DNA of 64,000 nucleotides, taken from Thiobacillus sp. (GTDB lineage Bacteria > Pseudomonadota > Gammaproteobacteria > Burkholderiales > Thiobacillaceae). The stretch lies in NCBI GenBank assembly GCA_019459325.1, contig JAIBFA010000047.1, positions 1 through 64,000 of the forward strand. Reading direction: 5' to 3'. Positions 10,427 through 19,562 of this stretch are shown piece after piece. Positions within the stretch are counted from its first letter, which is position 1. Each line of letters opens with the position of its first letter. The position numbers and the translations under genes were made by a program. A model generated the notes under the pieces. That model saw nothing but the letters and a program-made list of their open reading frames with translations, was not told the DNA's origin and searched no databases.

Positions 10427-12829
10427 TTAGGAAGGTTGGCTGCGGGAAACATCCGACGCATCGTTAACCGTCATTTCCCGCAGCAGGCGTTCGATCTCGT
10501 CCGCCGGCGCGGGCTTGCTGAAATGATGGCCCTGGATTTCGTCACAGTGGTGCAACAAAAGGAATTCGCGCTGCGCATCCGTTTCCACCCCCTCGGCGAT
10601 CGCTTTGCGCTTCATGCTATGGGTCAGGGAAATGATGGCTGCGGAAATGGCCGCGTCTTCCGGATCGGTGGTGATGTTCTGCACAAATGACTGGTGAATC
10701 TTGATTTTGTCGATGGGAAAACGTTTGAGGTGGCTCAACGAGGAATAGCCGGTGCCGAAATCATCGATCGAAAAGCGCACCCCCAGGTCATTCAACCGGT
10801 CCATCAGGGTGGCGCTTGCTTCCACATTGAACATCACCAGTCCCTCGGTGACTTCGAGTTCAAGATGGTCCGGGGGCAGTCCGCTTTCCCGCAAGGTTCC
10901 GGCGATCCGTTCCACCAGGTCCTTTTGCCGGAATTGCCGGGGCGACAGGTTGACCGCGACCGGGGCCGTGCTCAGGCCGGCATCCAGCCAGGCCTTGGCC
11001 TGGAAGCAGGCGGTGCGGAGCACCCATTCGCCGAGCGGCACGATCAGCCCGGTTTCCTCGGCCAGCGGAATGAAATCGGCCGGCATGAGCAGTCCCCGGC
11101 GCGGATGCTGCCAGCGCGCCAGCGCTTCCATTCCGGTGATCGTGCCGCTGCGCAGATTGACCTGGGGCTGGTAGTAGACCAGCAGTTCGCCTGTTTCCAG
11201 CGCGTGGCGCAAATCGTTTTCCAGTTCCAGGCGCTCGACGGCCAGGGTGGTCAGCTCCTCGGTATAAAACTGGTACGTGTCCCGCCCCTGATCCTTGGCG
11301 CGGTACAGCGCGCTGTCCGCGTTCTTGAACAGGGTCACGATGTCTTTGCCGTCCCGGGGATACAGACTGATGCCGATGCTGCACGTGACGAAGACCTCAT
11401 GCCCGAACAGGACAACTTTTTTGGATAGCGCGCCGAGGATTTTCCGGGCCACCGTGCTCGCCGCCCCGGCGTCCTCCAGATTCTCCAGCACGACAGTGAA
11501 CTCGTCGCCGCCCACGCGGCTGATGGTGTCTTCGTCCCGTACGCATTCCCTGAGGCGCTCGGCCACTTGCTGCAGGAGCAGGTCGCCTGCGGGGTGTCCC
11601 AGGGTGTCGTTGATGTATTTGAAGCGGTCGATGTCAAGAAACAACACCGCCATTTGCTTCTCGTTCCGGTACGCCCTGGCCAACGCGTGCTCGGCGCGCG
11701 CATTGAGCAGCAGCCGGTTCGGCAGGCCGGTCAGCGGGTCGTGATGGGCCAGTTGATCCAGCCTGGCCTCGGACTCTTTGAGGACGGTGATATCGGAAAA
11801 TACGCTGACATGATGGGTCACCTGACCATCGTCATCCTTGACGACGCTGATGCTGAGCCACGCCGGATAGTCCTCGCCGTTTTTGCGGCGGTCCCAGAGT
11901 TCGCCCTGCCAGTGCCCATGCTCATGGATCGCCTCTCCGATGCGCCGGTAAAAAACCTCATCCTGCCGACTGGAACGGAGCACCTCCGGGCTGCGGCCAA
12001 TGAGTTCGTCCGCGCCGTAGCCGGTAATCTCGGCGAACGCACGGTTGACGGCAACCACGCGGTTGGCGGCATCGGCAATCATCACACCCTCCTTCGTGTT
12101 TTCGAAGACGGTCGCCGCCTGGCACAACTCGGCATTGGACCGGGCAAGTTTCGCAGCATAGTCATTGATTTCCCGCTCGACCCGGCGCGCCACCAGTGCC
12201 ATCAAGCCGCCGAGCAACAGAATGGCAGCGAAAATGATGCCCACCTGCCATCGCATGGCATCCCAGAAAATGCGGTTCACATCGTCGATATAAATGCCCG
12301 AACCGATGACCCATCCCCAGGGAGAAAAGCCTTGCACATAGGAAATTTTCGAAACGGGCCGGGTGAGGCCCGGTTTCGGCCACAGGTAATCGACAAACCC
12401 CGCGCCATTTTTCCGGACGGTGTCGGCGAATGCGACAAACAGCCGCTTGCCGTTCGGATCCGTGAAGCCCGACAGGTCCTTGCCATCCAGTTCCGGCATC
12501 ATGGGATGCATCACCATGCGCGGCTCAAGGTCGTTGATCCAGAAATACTCGCTGCCGTCGTAGCGCATCGTCCGGATCGTGTCGAGGGCAGCGCGCTTCG
12601 CCTCGCCCTCGGTCAGCTCGCCACGCTGTTGCAACGAGTGGAAGCGCACAAGCACGCCATGGGCGGATTCGACCAGATGACGGGTCTTGACTGCGCGGTC
12701 TTCCATCAGGCGGGAGCGCTCGTCCATCAGCGCAAGCGTGGCGATCAGAACCATGGCGCCGAGCGCCACGGCCACGATCATGAAAAGCTTCGAGCGCAAA
12801 TTGAAACTCGAGCCTGGCTCACGCTTCAT
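10427..12829 (-). CDS. Cache-PAS-GGDEF-EAL cyclic-di-GMP protein
   Basis: An 800-residue membrane protein. It has a transmembrane helix (about 17-36), an extracytoplasmic single Cache domain with the signature DGSEYFWINDLEPRMVMHP (about 88-107), a second helix (about 190-212), PAS (about 240-355), a diguanylate cyclase domain with intact GGDEF (about residue 450), and a phosphodiesterase domain with intact EALARWQHP. Both enzyme motifs look active, so it could make or break c-di-GMP in response to a small-molecule signal in the periplasm. Its start overlaps the preceding phosphodiesterase-like gene by 11 bp, so they are translationally linked. Confidence 0.93.
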   Translation of the reverse strand: MKREPGSSFNLRSKLFMIVAVALGAMVLIATLALMDERSRLMEDRAVKTRHLVESAHGVLVRFHSLQQRGELTEGEAKRAALDTIRTMRYDGSEYFWINDLEPRMVMHPMMPELDGKDLSGFTDPNGKRLFVAFADTVRKNGAGFVDYLWPKPGLTRPVSKISYVQGFSPWGWVIGSGIYIDDVNRIFWDAMRWQVGIIFAAILLLGGLMALVARRVEREINDYAAKLARSNAELCQAATVFENTKEGVMIADAANRVVAVNRAFAEITGYGADELIGRSPEVLRSSRQDEVFYRRIGEAIHEHGHWQGELWDRRKNGEDYPAWLSISVVKDDDGQVTHHVSVFSDITVLKESEARLDQLAHHDPLTGLPNRLLLNARAEHALARAYRNEKQMAVLFLDIDRFKYINDTLGHPAGDLLLQQVAERLRECVRDEDTISRVGGDEFTVVLENLEDAGAASTVARKILGALSKKVVLFGHEVFVTCSIGISLYPRDGKDIVTLFKNADSALYRAKDQGRDTYQFYTEELTTLAVERLELENDLRHALETGELLVYYQPQVNLRSGTITGMEALARWQHPRRGLLMPADFIPLAEETGLIVPLGEWVLRTACFQAKAWLDAGLSTAPVAVNLSPRQFRQKDLVERIAGTLRESGLPPDHLELEVTEGLVMFNVEASATLMDRLNDLGVRFSIDDFGTGYSSLSHLKRFPIDKIKIHQSFVQNITTDPEDAAISAAIISLTHSMKRKAIAEGVETDAQREFLLLHHCDEIQGHHFSKPAPADEIERLLREMTVNDASDVSRSQPS

Positions 12830-13607
12830 GCTTCGCTCCGCACTCCAAAACGATCGTCTGGCCCTGCATCAAGGCTTCCACGCCCCAGCCGGGAGCGGCC
12901 TGGCGCAGTTCGTTCATGATCGCCGACTCGTTGCCGGGTTTGAGGTGCGTGATCCAGACCTCGGGCTGCACCCTGAGCAGCTGCAGTTCCGCCGCCAGAG
13001 AATCGGGCCAGTGGTGTTTGGACACCTGCGCGATGTCGGCCAGCGCATTCTCGAACGAGGTCTCGATGATGAGGTGACGCAGGTCGGGAATGGCGTTGAG
13101 CGCGGCGATGAAGGCGTCGCTGTGGGTGGTGTCGCCGCTGAACACCAGGCTGCCCGCTTCTGTGGCCAGATGGAGGCCGCACGCCGGCACCGCGTGGATC
13201 ACCGGCAGCGGGGTGAAGGTGCGGCCATTCAGGGTGAACGCCTCCCCGAGCCCCAAAGGCGCAAACCGCAGCCAGGGCGCCTCCGCACTCGGAATCTCGC
13301 GAAAATCCGGCCAAAGCTGCCAGTTGAACAGGTGGCTGGACAAGACCTCCAGCACCTCGGGCAGCGCATGCACCGTCAGCGGGGCGGTACGCAGGTCGCC
13401 CACGCTGTCGAGCAGCAGCGGCAGCCCCAGCACATGATCGAGATGGGCATGGGTGAGGAAGATGTGGTCGATCTTCACCAGTTGCTCGAAGTCGAGCGTG
13501 GTGATGCCGGTGCCGGCGTCGATCAGCACGTCGTCGTCGACCTTGAGGCAGGTGGTGTGGCGGCCGCTGCCGATGCCGCCGCTGCAGCCCAATACGGTAA
13601 GTTTCAT
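12819..13607 (-). CDS. MBL-fold cyclic-nucleotide phosphodiesterase-like protein
   Basis: A 262-residue metallo-beta-lactamase-fold hydrolase. The Zn-binding motif LTHAHLDHVLG (HxHxDH) is at about residues 73-83, with a further metal ligand in SGDTTHSD (about 158) and a late His in ITHLKPGN. The order and length match the class II cAMP phosphodiesterase/RNase Z-like branch. It is followed by the GGDEF/EAL gene and preceded, 17 bp away, by a class III adenylate cyclase. That context supports a cyclic-nucleotide role. Confidence 0.82.
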   Translation of the reverse strand: MKLTVLGCSGGIGSGRHTTCLKVDDDVLIDAGTGITTLDFEQLVKIDHIFLTHAHLDHVLGLPLLLDSVGDLRTAPLTVHALPEVLEVLSSHLFNWQLWPDFREIPSAEAPWLRFAPLGLGEAFTLNGRTFTPLPVIHAVPACGLHLATEAGSLVFSGDTTHSDAFIAALNAIPDLRHLIIETSFENALADIAQVSKHHWPDSLAAELQLLRVQPEVWITHLKPGNESAIMNELRQAAPGWGVEALMQGQTIVLECGAKHEA

Positions 13608-13624
13608 GGCTGTTTTTATCGTGG

Positions 13625-15841
13625 CTATTTGGTGGTGTAGACGAACACGCCGTCCCAGTCTGCGGGCGGGGGCGCTTCGCGGAAATGCGCGAAGCGCGCC
13701 AGGTAGATATCGTACAGCGGACGCGGCGCGCGGGCGTTGAGCGCCTGCAGGGCGGCTTCGGCAGCGTCCCAGTCCTGCGCCTGATAGCGCGCGAATGCGG
13801 CTTCAAACTCGTCCGCATTCTGGCGCACCGCGTCGGCAAGCCCCTCCTTCGGTCCCAGCGGTTCGTAGATGGCGACCGGGGTTTCCTTGCCCTTGACCCG
13901 TACTTCGTCGACTTTCATGAAAGCATGCAGCGGATCGGCGTCGACCGTGAGCTGCGTGACGAGAATGCCGACGCCGTACTGCTTGGTGATGCCTTCGAGG
14001 CGCGAGCCGAGGTTCACCGCGTCGCCCATCACGGTGTACGACATACGGAATTCCGAGCCCATGTTGCCGACGCTCATGCGCCCGGTATTGACGCCGATGC
14101 CGATCTTGACCTCCGGCCAGCCGCGCGCGGCGAACTCCCGGTTCAGCTGCGGCAGCGCGGCCTGCATGTCGAGCGCGGTCTGCACGGCGCGGGTGGCGTG
14201 GTCGTTCAAGTCCACCGGCGCGTTCCAGAACGCCATGATGGCGTCGCCGATGTATTTGTCGATGGTGCCGCGATGCTGCTGGATGATGCGCGTCATCGTC
14301 GAAAGATAGGCGTTCAGCACTTCGGAGAGCTCGGTCGGCGGCAGCTTCTCGGAAAAATTGGTGAAACCGCGGATGTCGGAAAACAGCACGCTCATCTCGC
14401 GCGACTGCCCTTCCATCGTGTAATGCGCGGGGTTCTGGCTCATTTCGGCGGCCAGTTCGGGCGGCACGTACTGGCCGAACAGCTTGGTGATCTGGCGCTT
14501 GCTGCGCGTTGCGGCAAAAAAGCCGTAAGCGGTATTGAGCGCGTACAGGCCGAACAGCGTCAGCATCGGCGCCGCCATCGGCACCACCCAAAAGCGCGAC
14601 CATGCCGCAGCATAGGCGGCCAGCAGCACCGCCAGCAGGACCATGGCGGCCGCCAGCCCGGCGGTCGGCCCGAAGCGCAGCAGCACCACCGTCAGCAAGG
14701 CGCCCAGCAGCAGCACGGCGGCCAGCCGCGCGTCGGCCGCCCACCGCGGCGTGGCGCGCGTGGTGCCGTCGAGCATGCCGGCGATCAGGTGGGCATGAAT
14801 CTCGACCCCCGGAAAGGCGTTGGAAAATGGCGTCACCCGCAGGTCGGCCAGGCCCGGCGCAGTCGAGCCCAGCAGCACGATGCGATTTTCCAGCTGTTCC
14901 AGCGGCGCCTTGCCCGCCAGTACCTGGGCCGCCGAAAGGTAGGGGAAAGGCGAGCCGGCGCGATACGGCACATGCACGGTGCCGTCCGCGCTGAGCGGGA
15001 CGCGGAGGCCACCCACCTCCAGCCACGGCGACCGATACTGCCGCCCCAGCACCGACTTCTGGTCGATGCCGGCAAGGATCGGATCGCCGCCGAACGCCAC
15101 CCGCAGGGTGGACGCCGACAGCGCCAGGTGATAGCCCTCGCCGAACGGGCTGATCAGGGCCATCTGCCGCGCCGTGCCGTCCTCGTCGGCCCGCATGTTG
15201 AAGAAACCGGCGCCCTGCGCCGCCTGCTGGAAGGCGGCCAGGTTCGCGCCGTAGCCGGTGGGCGGCGGCGTGCCGGGCTGCAGCGGGCTGAAGGCGTCGG
15301 CCGGCAGCAACGGCGGCGGCAACACGCCGGTCCTGGCGTCGCCATATCCTTGCGGGATGAAATAATAGCCTAGCGAAATGGGCCGCTCCGCCAGCGCCTG
15401 CGCAAAGCGGGCGTCGTAATCGAGGCGCGGCGCAAGCTGTTCGAGGGCCGCCCTGAAGTCGCGGCTGCCCGCCAGATCACGATACGCCAGCTGCTTGAGG
15501 GTATCGAGACCCGAACTCGTGTCCGGCTCGGCGAACACCACGTCGAACCCGACCGCCGCCACCCCGTAATGGTCGAACAGCTGCTCGACCAGCGCGGTCA
15601 TGGTGTCGCGGCTCCACGGCCAGCGGCCGAGGCTTTTCAGGCTGGCCTCGTCGATGTCGAGGATGGCCACGCGATCATCCACCCCGACCGGGGCACTGCG
15701 CTTCAGCCAGGCGTCATACAGCCAGTCCTCGGCGCGCTGCATGGACGCGATGTGAATCAGTCCCGCAACATGCGCCGCGATCAGCAGAACAAATAGCGCA
15801 GACAGTCCCGCCTGCGCCATGCCGGAAGGAATGCGCCTCAC
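13625..15841 (-). CDS. CHASE2-domain adenylate/guanylate cyclase
   Basis: A 738-residue class III nucleotide cyclase. After an N-terminal transmembrane helix comes a large extracytoplasmic CHASE2 sensor (about 35-330), then three transmembrane helices (about 355-430). The cyclase domain follows (about 465-645) with the metal-binding VLFSDIRGFTNFSEKL, DKYIGDAIMAFWNAP and VMGDAVNLGSRLEG. The last 80 residues form an alpha-helical tail that may be repeat-like. It overlaps the upstream protease gene end by 4 bp and precedes the MBL-fold phosphodiesterase, so synthesis and breakdown of the messenger are co-encoded. Confidence 0.92.
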   Translation of the reverse strand: MRRIPSGMAQAGLSALFVLLIAAHVAGLIHIASMQRAEDWLYDAWLKRSAPVGVDDRVAILDIDEASLKSLGRWPWSRDTMTALVEQLFDHYGVAAVGFDVVFAEPDTSSGLDTLKQLAYRDLAGSRDFRAALEQLAPRLDYDARFAQALAERPISLGYYFIPQGYGDARTGVLPPPLLPADAFSPLQPGTPPPTGYGANLAAFQQAAQGAGFFNMRADEDGTARQMALISPFGEGYHLALSASTLRVAFGGDPILAGIDQKSVLGRQYRSPWLEVGGLRVPLSADGTVHVPYRAGSPFPYLSAAQVLAGKAPLEQLENRIVLLGSTAPGLADLRVTPFSNAFPGVEIHAHLIAGMLDGTTRATPRWAADARLAAVLLLGALLTVVLLRFGPTAGLAAAMVLLAVLLAAYAAAWSRFWVVPMAAPMLTLFGLYALNTAYGFFAATRSKRQITKLFGQYVPPELAAEMSQNPAHYTMEGQSREMSVLFSDIRGFTNFSEKLPPTELSEVLNAYLSTMTRIIQQHRGTIDKYIGDAIMAFWNAPVDLNDHATRAVQTALDMQAALPQLNREFAARGWPEVKIGIGVNTGRMSVGNMGSEFRMSYTVMGDAVNLGSRLEGITKQYGVGILVTQLTVDADPLHAFMKVDEVRVKGKETPVAIYEPLGPKEGLADAVRQNADEFEAAFARYQAQDWDAAEAALQALNARAPRPLYDIYLARFAHFREAPPPADWDGVFVYTTK

Positions 15842-16779
15842 CGGATACGGTAGAAGCGATCCGCCACTTCCTTGCCACGCACGGCGTCGAGACGCCCATC
15901 CACCGCCTCACCCAGCGCTGCGAGGCGATCGGCCGGATGCGGGTGGGTCTTGTAGAGCAGGCCGGTACGGCTGTCCTTGGCGGGCAAGCCTGCCATGTCC
16001 TGCAATACGCCCGGCAGCCCCCAGGGGGTGTAGCCGGCGCGCGCCGCGTACACCATGCCGACGCGATCGGCCTCGTATTCGGCATTCTTGTCGAGTCCGC
16101 GCGCCATGATTTCCGCGCCATTGCCGATCAGGTTCTGCACCACCGGGTCACTGCCCTGCGCCTTGCGGCTGGCAGCCTGTCCCAGCGCACCGATCAGGCT
16201 GGACTGCTTCAACACCTTGAGGTGATGCTTCTGGGTGACATGGGCGATTTCATGCCCCAGCACCCCGGCCAGGTCGGCCTCGTTGTTGAGCAGGCGATAC
16301 AGGCCCTTGGTCACAAAAATATAGCCCCCCGGTGCAGCAAAGGCATTGATATCCTCGGTGTCGAGCACGCCGAAACGCCAGGTGACGTCCGGGCGCCCGC
16401 TTTGCAACGCCACCCAGTGGCCAACCAGGTTGACATAATTCTGCAGCTTGTCGTCGCGCACCAGTTGCACCGCACCCAGCAGGTTGCCGGAAATCTGGCT
16501 GCCGATGCGGTTTTCCTCCTCCAGCGAGTACTCGCCGAACAGGGCAAAGCCCAGTTGCGCCGCGTCGACTTTCTGCCCGGCCGGGGGCGGCGATGCGGCG
16601 GCGCTTTGGGACGCCGCAGGCGCCTGTTTCGTGGTCTGGGACGGTTCCGGCTGAGGCGGCTTGTCCTTGTTCAGCTCCTCTTTAACCCGATCTTCGAGAA
16701 ACTTGCCCAGATCGAACGCGGCGGCCCCCCCGCTGAAAGAAACCAGCGTAACGGCCAATAGCATCAGTTTGATTTTCAT
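15838..16779 (-). CDS. M48 family zinc metalloprotease
   Basis: A 313-residue exported protease. The start is the ATG at 16779, which shares its A with the stop codon of the upstream gene and has a GGAGAA ribosome-binding sequence. Signal peptide residues 1-21; a Pro/Gln/Ala-rich linker follows (about 35-70). The zinc motif is HEIAH (in LGHEIAHVTQKH) and the third ligand is the Glu of EYEADRVG, as in BepA/LoiP-like peptidases. A C-terminal THPHPADRLAAL segment is also typical. Probable role: periplasmic or outer-membrane protein quality control. Confidence 0.9.
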   Translation of the reverse strand: MKIKLMLLAVTLVSFSGGAAAFDLGKFLEDRVKEELNKDKPPQPEPSQTTKQAPAASQSAAASPPPAGQKVDAAQLGFALFGEYSLEEENRIGSQISGNLLGAVQLVRDDKLQNYVNLVGHWVALQSGRPDVTWRFGVLDTEDINAFAAPGGYIFVTKGLYRLLNNEADLAGVLGHEIAHVTQKHHLKVLKQSSLIGALGQAASRKAQGSDPVVQNLIGNGAEIMARGLDKNAEYEADRVGMVYAARAGYTPWGLPGVLQDMAGLPAKDSRTGLLYKTHPHPADRLAALGEAVDGRLDAVRGKEVADRFYRIR

Positions 16780-17312
16780 CAGTTGTTCTCCCATGGCGAA
16801 GAAGATTGCTCGGGTTTGGGCTTGGGCAGGGCCGGCACCTTGACTGCGACCAGGCCGGACTGGCCGGCGAAGCTTCTGGCCTGCGCCGCGGTCACCTTCA
16901 AGGCGTCCAGCCGCGCCAGCTCGTCCGCATTGAATTGGGCCCGTTTCAAATCTTCCTCATTCAGGCCGCGCAGGCCGGCCACCGCGACGACGCGAGTGGG
17001 GTCGGAGCGGGTGGTGGCGGCCCCCACCACGTCGCCCACGCCGACCCCGCCCAGCCCGCCCGCCCCTGCACGCACCGAGAGCAGCCGGATCCAGCCAGTG
17101 GACTTGCCGGCCTTCACGCGCAGCCAGCCGCCCTGCTTGGCGAGGATCTCGACGCTGACGCCCTTGGGCACGCTGGCCGTCACGCGGGCGCTTGCACTGG
17201 GCTGGCTATAGAGCTTGTCATTGCGCAAGACCGTTCCGGACACGGCCCAGGCCGTCGCCGACGCGACGCACAATACCAGCGCGACCGCCGGGATCAAGGA
17301 TGATTTCATCAT
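16779..17312 (-). CDS. Exported bacterial SH3-domain protein
   Basis: A 177-residue periplasmic protein. Signal peptide residues 1-24 (ending ATAWA). An SH3b domain follows (about 25-82) with LRNDKLYSQPSASARVTASV and a GWLRVKAGKSTGWIRLLSV ending. A glycine/valine-rich stretch and a helical segment with FNADELARLDAL come next, and a Pro-Lys-rich tail ends the protein. Co-translated with the M48 protease (TGATG overlap). SH3b domains often bind peptidoglycan, so it may localise the protease; this is inference. Confidence 0.8.
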   Translation of the reverse strand: MMKSSLIPAVALVLCVASATAWAVSGTVLRNDKLYSQPSASARVTASVPKGVSVEILAKQGGWLRVKAGKSTGWIRLLSVRAGAGGLGGVGVGDVVGAATTRSDPTRVVAVAGLRGLNEEDLKRAQFNADELARLDALKVTAAQARSFAGQSGLVAVKVPALPKPKPEQSSSPWENN

Positions 17313-17410
17313 GTTTCTTCTCCGTCCAGATTCAAAACTATTGGTCTGTCATTCGACGGTGCAAGCACCGTCGACGTCACAAGCGTCTTATACAGCGTTA
17401 AGATGCCGCG

Positions 17411-18205
17411 ATGAATTTTCTTGCGGCATCCATCGAATCGCTCGGCGCCAAGGTCGTCGGCTGGTTCACCGTCGGCTATGGCATGTTCGCCTTTCTGGCC
17501 CGGGCCAGCCTGCTGTTGCTGGATCGAGCCACCTGGAACCGCGCCACCTTCGACGTGGTGGTCAAGCAGGTTTACTTTACCGCCGTGCAGATTCTGCACG
17601 TTTTCCTGGGCTACACACTGGTTATTTCGTGGCTCATCATCACGATCATTCTGTCGACCGCACGCGATTTCGGCCTCACCGAATTCGCCAGCGAAATGAC
17701 CATCCGCGTGCTGGTGCTGGAACTGCTGCCCTTCCTCACTGCACTATTCATCGCATTGCGTTCCGGCAGCGCCATCAACACCGAAGTCGCGCTGATGCAG
17801 GTCAACAACGAATTGGATGCGCTGGCGCACTGCAAGGTTCCGCCGATGCAGTTCGAGTTTCTGCCACGGCTGATTGGCGGGGTGGTCTCGGTCGTCACCC
17901 TGGCCGGCCTGGCCGGCCTGCTTGCGCTGCTGATGGGCTACCTCGCCATCTACGGCATGAATGCGGCAGGCTTTGAACCTTATACCCAGACCATCGCAAA
18001 AATATTCGATTTCACGATCGTGGCCGGACTGCTCGTCAAATGCGCCCTGTTCGGACTGGCGGTCACGCTGATTCCGGTCACCGCCGGGCTCGAGACGCCG
18101 AAAAAACTCTTCATGGTGCCGGTCTCGGTGCTGCGCGGCATGATGCGGGTGTTCTTCGCCATTGTGGCGATCGAGGTGGTGTCATTAGCGCTCAAATACA
18201 TCTGA
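17411..18205 (+). CDS. MlaE/YrbE-family lipid ABC transporter permease
   Basis: A 264-residue inner-membrane permease with about five to six helices. The conserved core includes LVLELLPFLTALFIALRSGSAI followed by TEVALMQVNNELDALAHCKVPP, which is the MlaE-family signature region. It starts an operon with a truncated MlaF-like protein, an MCE (MlaD-like) protein and a lipoprotein, indicating phospholipid or other hydrophobic substrate traffic between inner and outer membranes. The C-terminus lacks any extension. Confidence 0.88.
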   Translation: MNFLAASIESLGAKVVGWFTVGYGMFAFLARASLLLLDRATWNRATFDVVVKQVYFTAVQILHVFLGYTLVISWLIITIILSTARDFGLTEFASEMTIRVLVLELLPFLTALFIALRSGSAINTEVALMQVNNELDALAHCKVPPMQFEFLPRLIGGVVSVVTLAGLAGLLALLMGYLAIYGMNAAGFEPYTQTIAKIFDFTIVAGLLVKCALFGLAVTLIPVTAGLETPKKLFMVPVSVLRGMMRVFFAIVAIEVVSLALKYI

Positions 18206-18228
18206 CAGTCTTTGCCGAGCGCGACGCA

Positions 18229-18639
18229 TTGACGGCCGCGGTCGCGACCCTGCCCGAGGATGTGGCGCGCGTTTCGCACGAGTTGCCGTTGCGGGCCAAC
18301 CTGTCGGCGCTCGACAACATCGCGCTGATTCCGATCTACCAGCGCCATTTCAGCGTGGACGAATCGAACCGCCAGGCGCTGAGCCTGCTGGAACAGCTGG
18401 GCCATGCCGGCATCGCAGCGCTGCGCGATCCCGACATGACGCCCGCGCAGCGCTTCATCACCAAGCTGGCGCGCGCGATCATCCTCAGGCGCCCCCGTCT
18501 GATCATCGACCGTCCCGGCGCCATGCTTTACGATGTGCCTTATCCTGACTTCATCCGCGAACTGGCGGCACAGGCTGAAATGGCAGGCACCTGGGAAATT
18601 TTCGACTTCAGCTGGAACCAGGCACTTTATCAAGAATGA
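18229..18639 (+). CDS. Truncated MlaF-like ABC ATPase lacking Walker A
   Basis: A reading frame of about 136 residues between the permease and MCE genes, where MlaF (full-length ABC ATPase) normally sits. It keeps an ABC-like Q-loop to switch region: ELPLRANLSALDNIALIP, a signature-like DMTPAQRFITKLARAIILRRPRLIID, and a helical end. It has no P-loop, and the Walker B acidic pair is altered (LIIDRPG instead of DEP). No ATG is available near the start; TTG at 18229 is my choice, with an upstream non-standard codon possible. The stop overlaps the next ATG (ATGA). It could be a catalytically dead adaptor or a decaying gene. Confidence 0.65.
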   Translation: MTAAVATLPEDVARVSHELPLRANLSALDNIALIPIYQRHFSVDESNRQALSLLEQLGHAGIAALRDPDMTPAQRFITKLARAIILRRPRLIIDRPGAMLYDVPYPDFIRELAAQAEMAGTWEIFDFSWNQALYQE

Positions 18640-19562
18640 ACAAACTGCATTTCAAGGTCGGACTGTTTACTGCCGCATCGCTGCTGCTGGCGGGAATTTT
18701 CATTGTTTACCTGCTGCATGCGCGCGGCTTCTTTGAAAAAACCTTCCACCTGCAACTGGCCGCAGCCAGTGCGGACGGTGTCGCCCCCGGGGTGCCGGTC
18801 GTGTTTTCCGGCATCGAAATCGGCCGCGTGACCACGCTGGGGCTGAACGACAGCGGCGGCATTGTCATCCGGGCCGAGTTTCTCGGACGCAATGCCAAAT
18901 GGCTGAGGGAAACCAGTACCTTCACCCTCGACAAACCCATCGTCGGCGGCGCCAAAATCCGTGTCGACTCCCCTGATCTCGACGCGCCCGCATTGCCCGA
19001 CAACGCCACCATGCTGCTGCTCACCTCCGACATCAGCAAGGAGATCCCGGCGCTGGTCGAACGGGTGAAGGCGATACTCGACAACGTCGAACACCTCACC
19101 CGCAAGGACGGCGAAATCAACGCCACGCTCGCCAACGTCAAGACCGTGACCGGACGCATGACCGGCGAATACGGGATGCTGGAAAGCATCCTTGGCAGCA
19201 AGGAAAAAGCCCGCGCGGTGACCGACTCGCTGGATAAGACCCGTGCCCTGATAACCAAGCTGGACGCCCTGGCAGCCAAAACCGATCAATGGCTGTTTGC
19301 GCAGGAGGGTGTGGCCGAGCAGACCCGCGAGGCGCTGGTCCAGGTGCGGCTGATGTTGAACGATGCGCAATCCAGCCTGAAAAAAGCCGATGCCCTGATG
19401 ACCAATGCGGTGGAGATTTCCGCCGACGTCAAGGAAGGTACGCAGGACATCGCCGCGTTGCGCGCCGAAATCGACGACGCGGTGCGCAAGGCCAGCGCGC
19501 TGGTGAACGAAATCAACAAGAAATGGCCATTTAAGCGCGATCCCGAGGTGAAACTGCCATGA
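18636..19562 (+). CDS. MCE-family (MlaD-like) lipid-binding protein
   Basis: A 308-residue protein anchored by one N-terminal transmembrane helix (about 8-28), followed by an MCE domain (about 38-115) with ADGVAPGVPVVFSGIEIGRV, then a long helical/coiled-coil segment (about 135-300). Such proteins form periplasmic rings or tubes for lipid passage and bind the MlaE permease. The ATG overlaps the stop of the truncated ATPase and its stop overlaps the following lipoprotein start, so this is a tight operon. Confidence 0.9.
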   Translation: MNKLHFKVGLFTAASLLLAGIFIVYLLHARGFFEKTFHLQLAAASADGVAPGVPVVFSGIEIGRVTTLGLNDSGGIVIRAEFLGRNAKWLRETSTFTLDKPIVGGAKIRVDSPDLDAPALPDNATMLLLTSDISKEIPALVERVKAILDNVEHLTRKDGEINATLANVKTVTGRMTGEYGMLESILGSKEKARAVTDSLDKTRALITKLDALAAKTDQWLFAQEGVAEQTREALVQVRLMLNDAQSSLKKADALMTNAVEISADVKEGTQDIAALRAEIDDAVRKASALVNEINKKWPFKRDPEVKLP

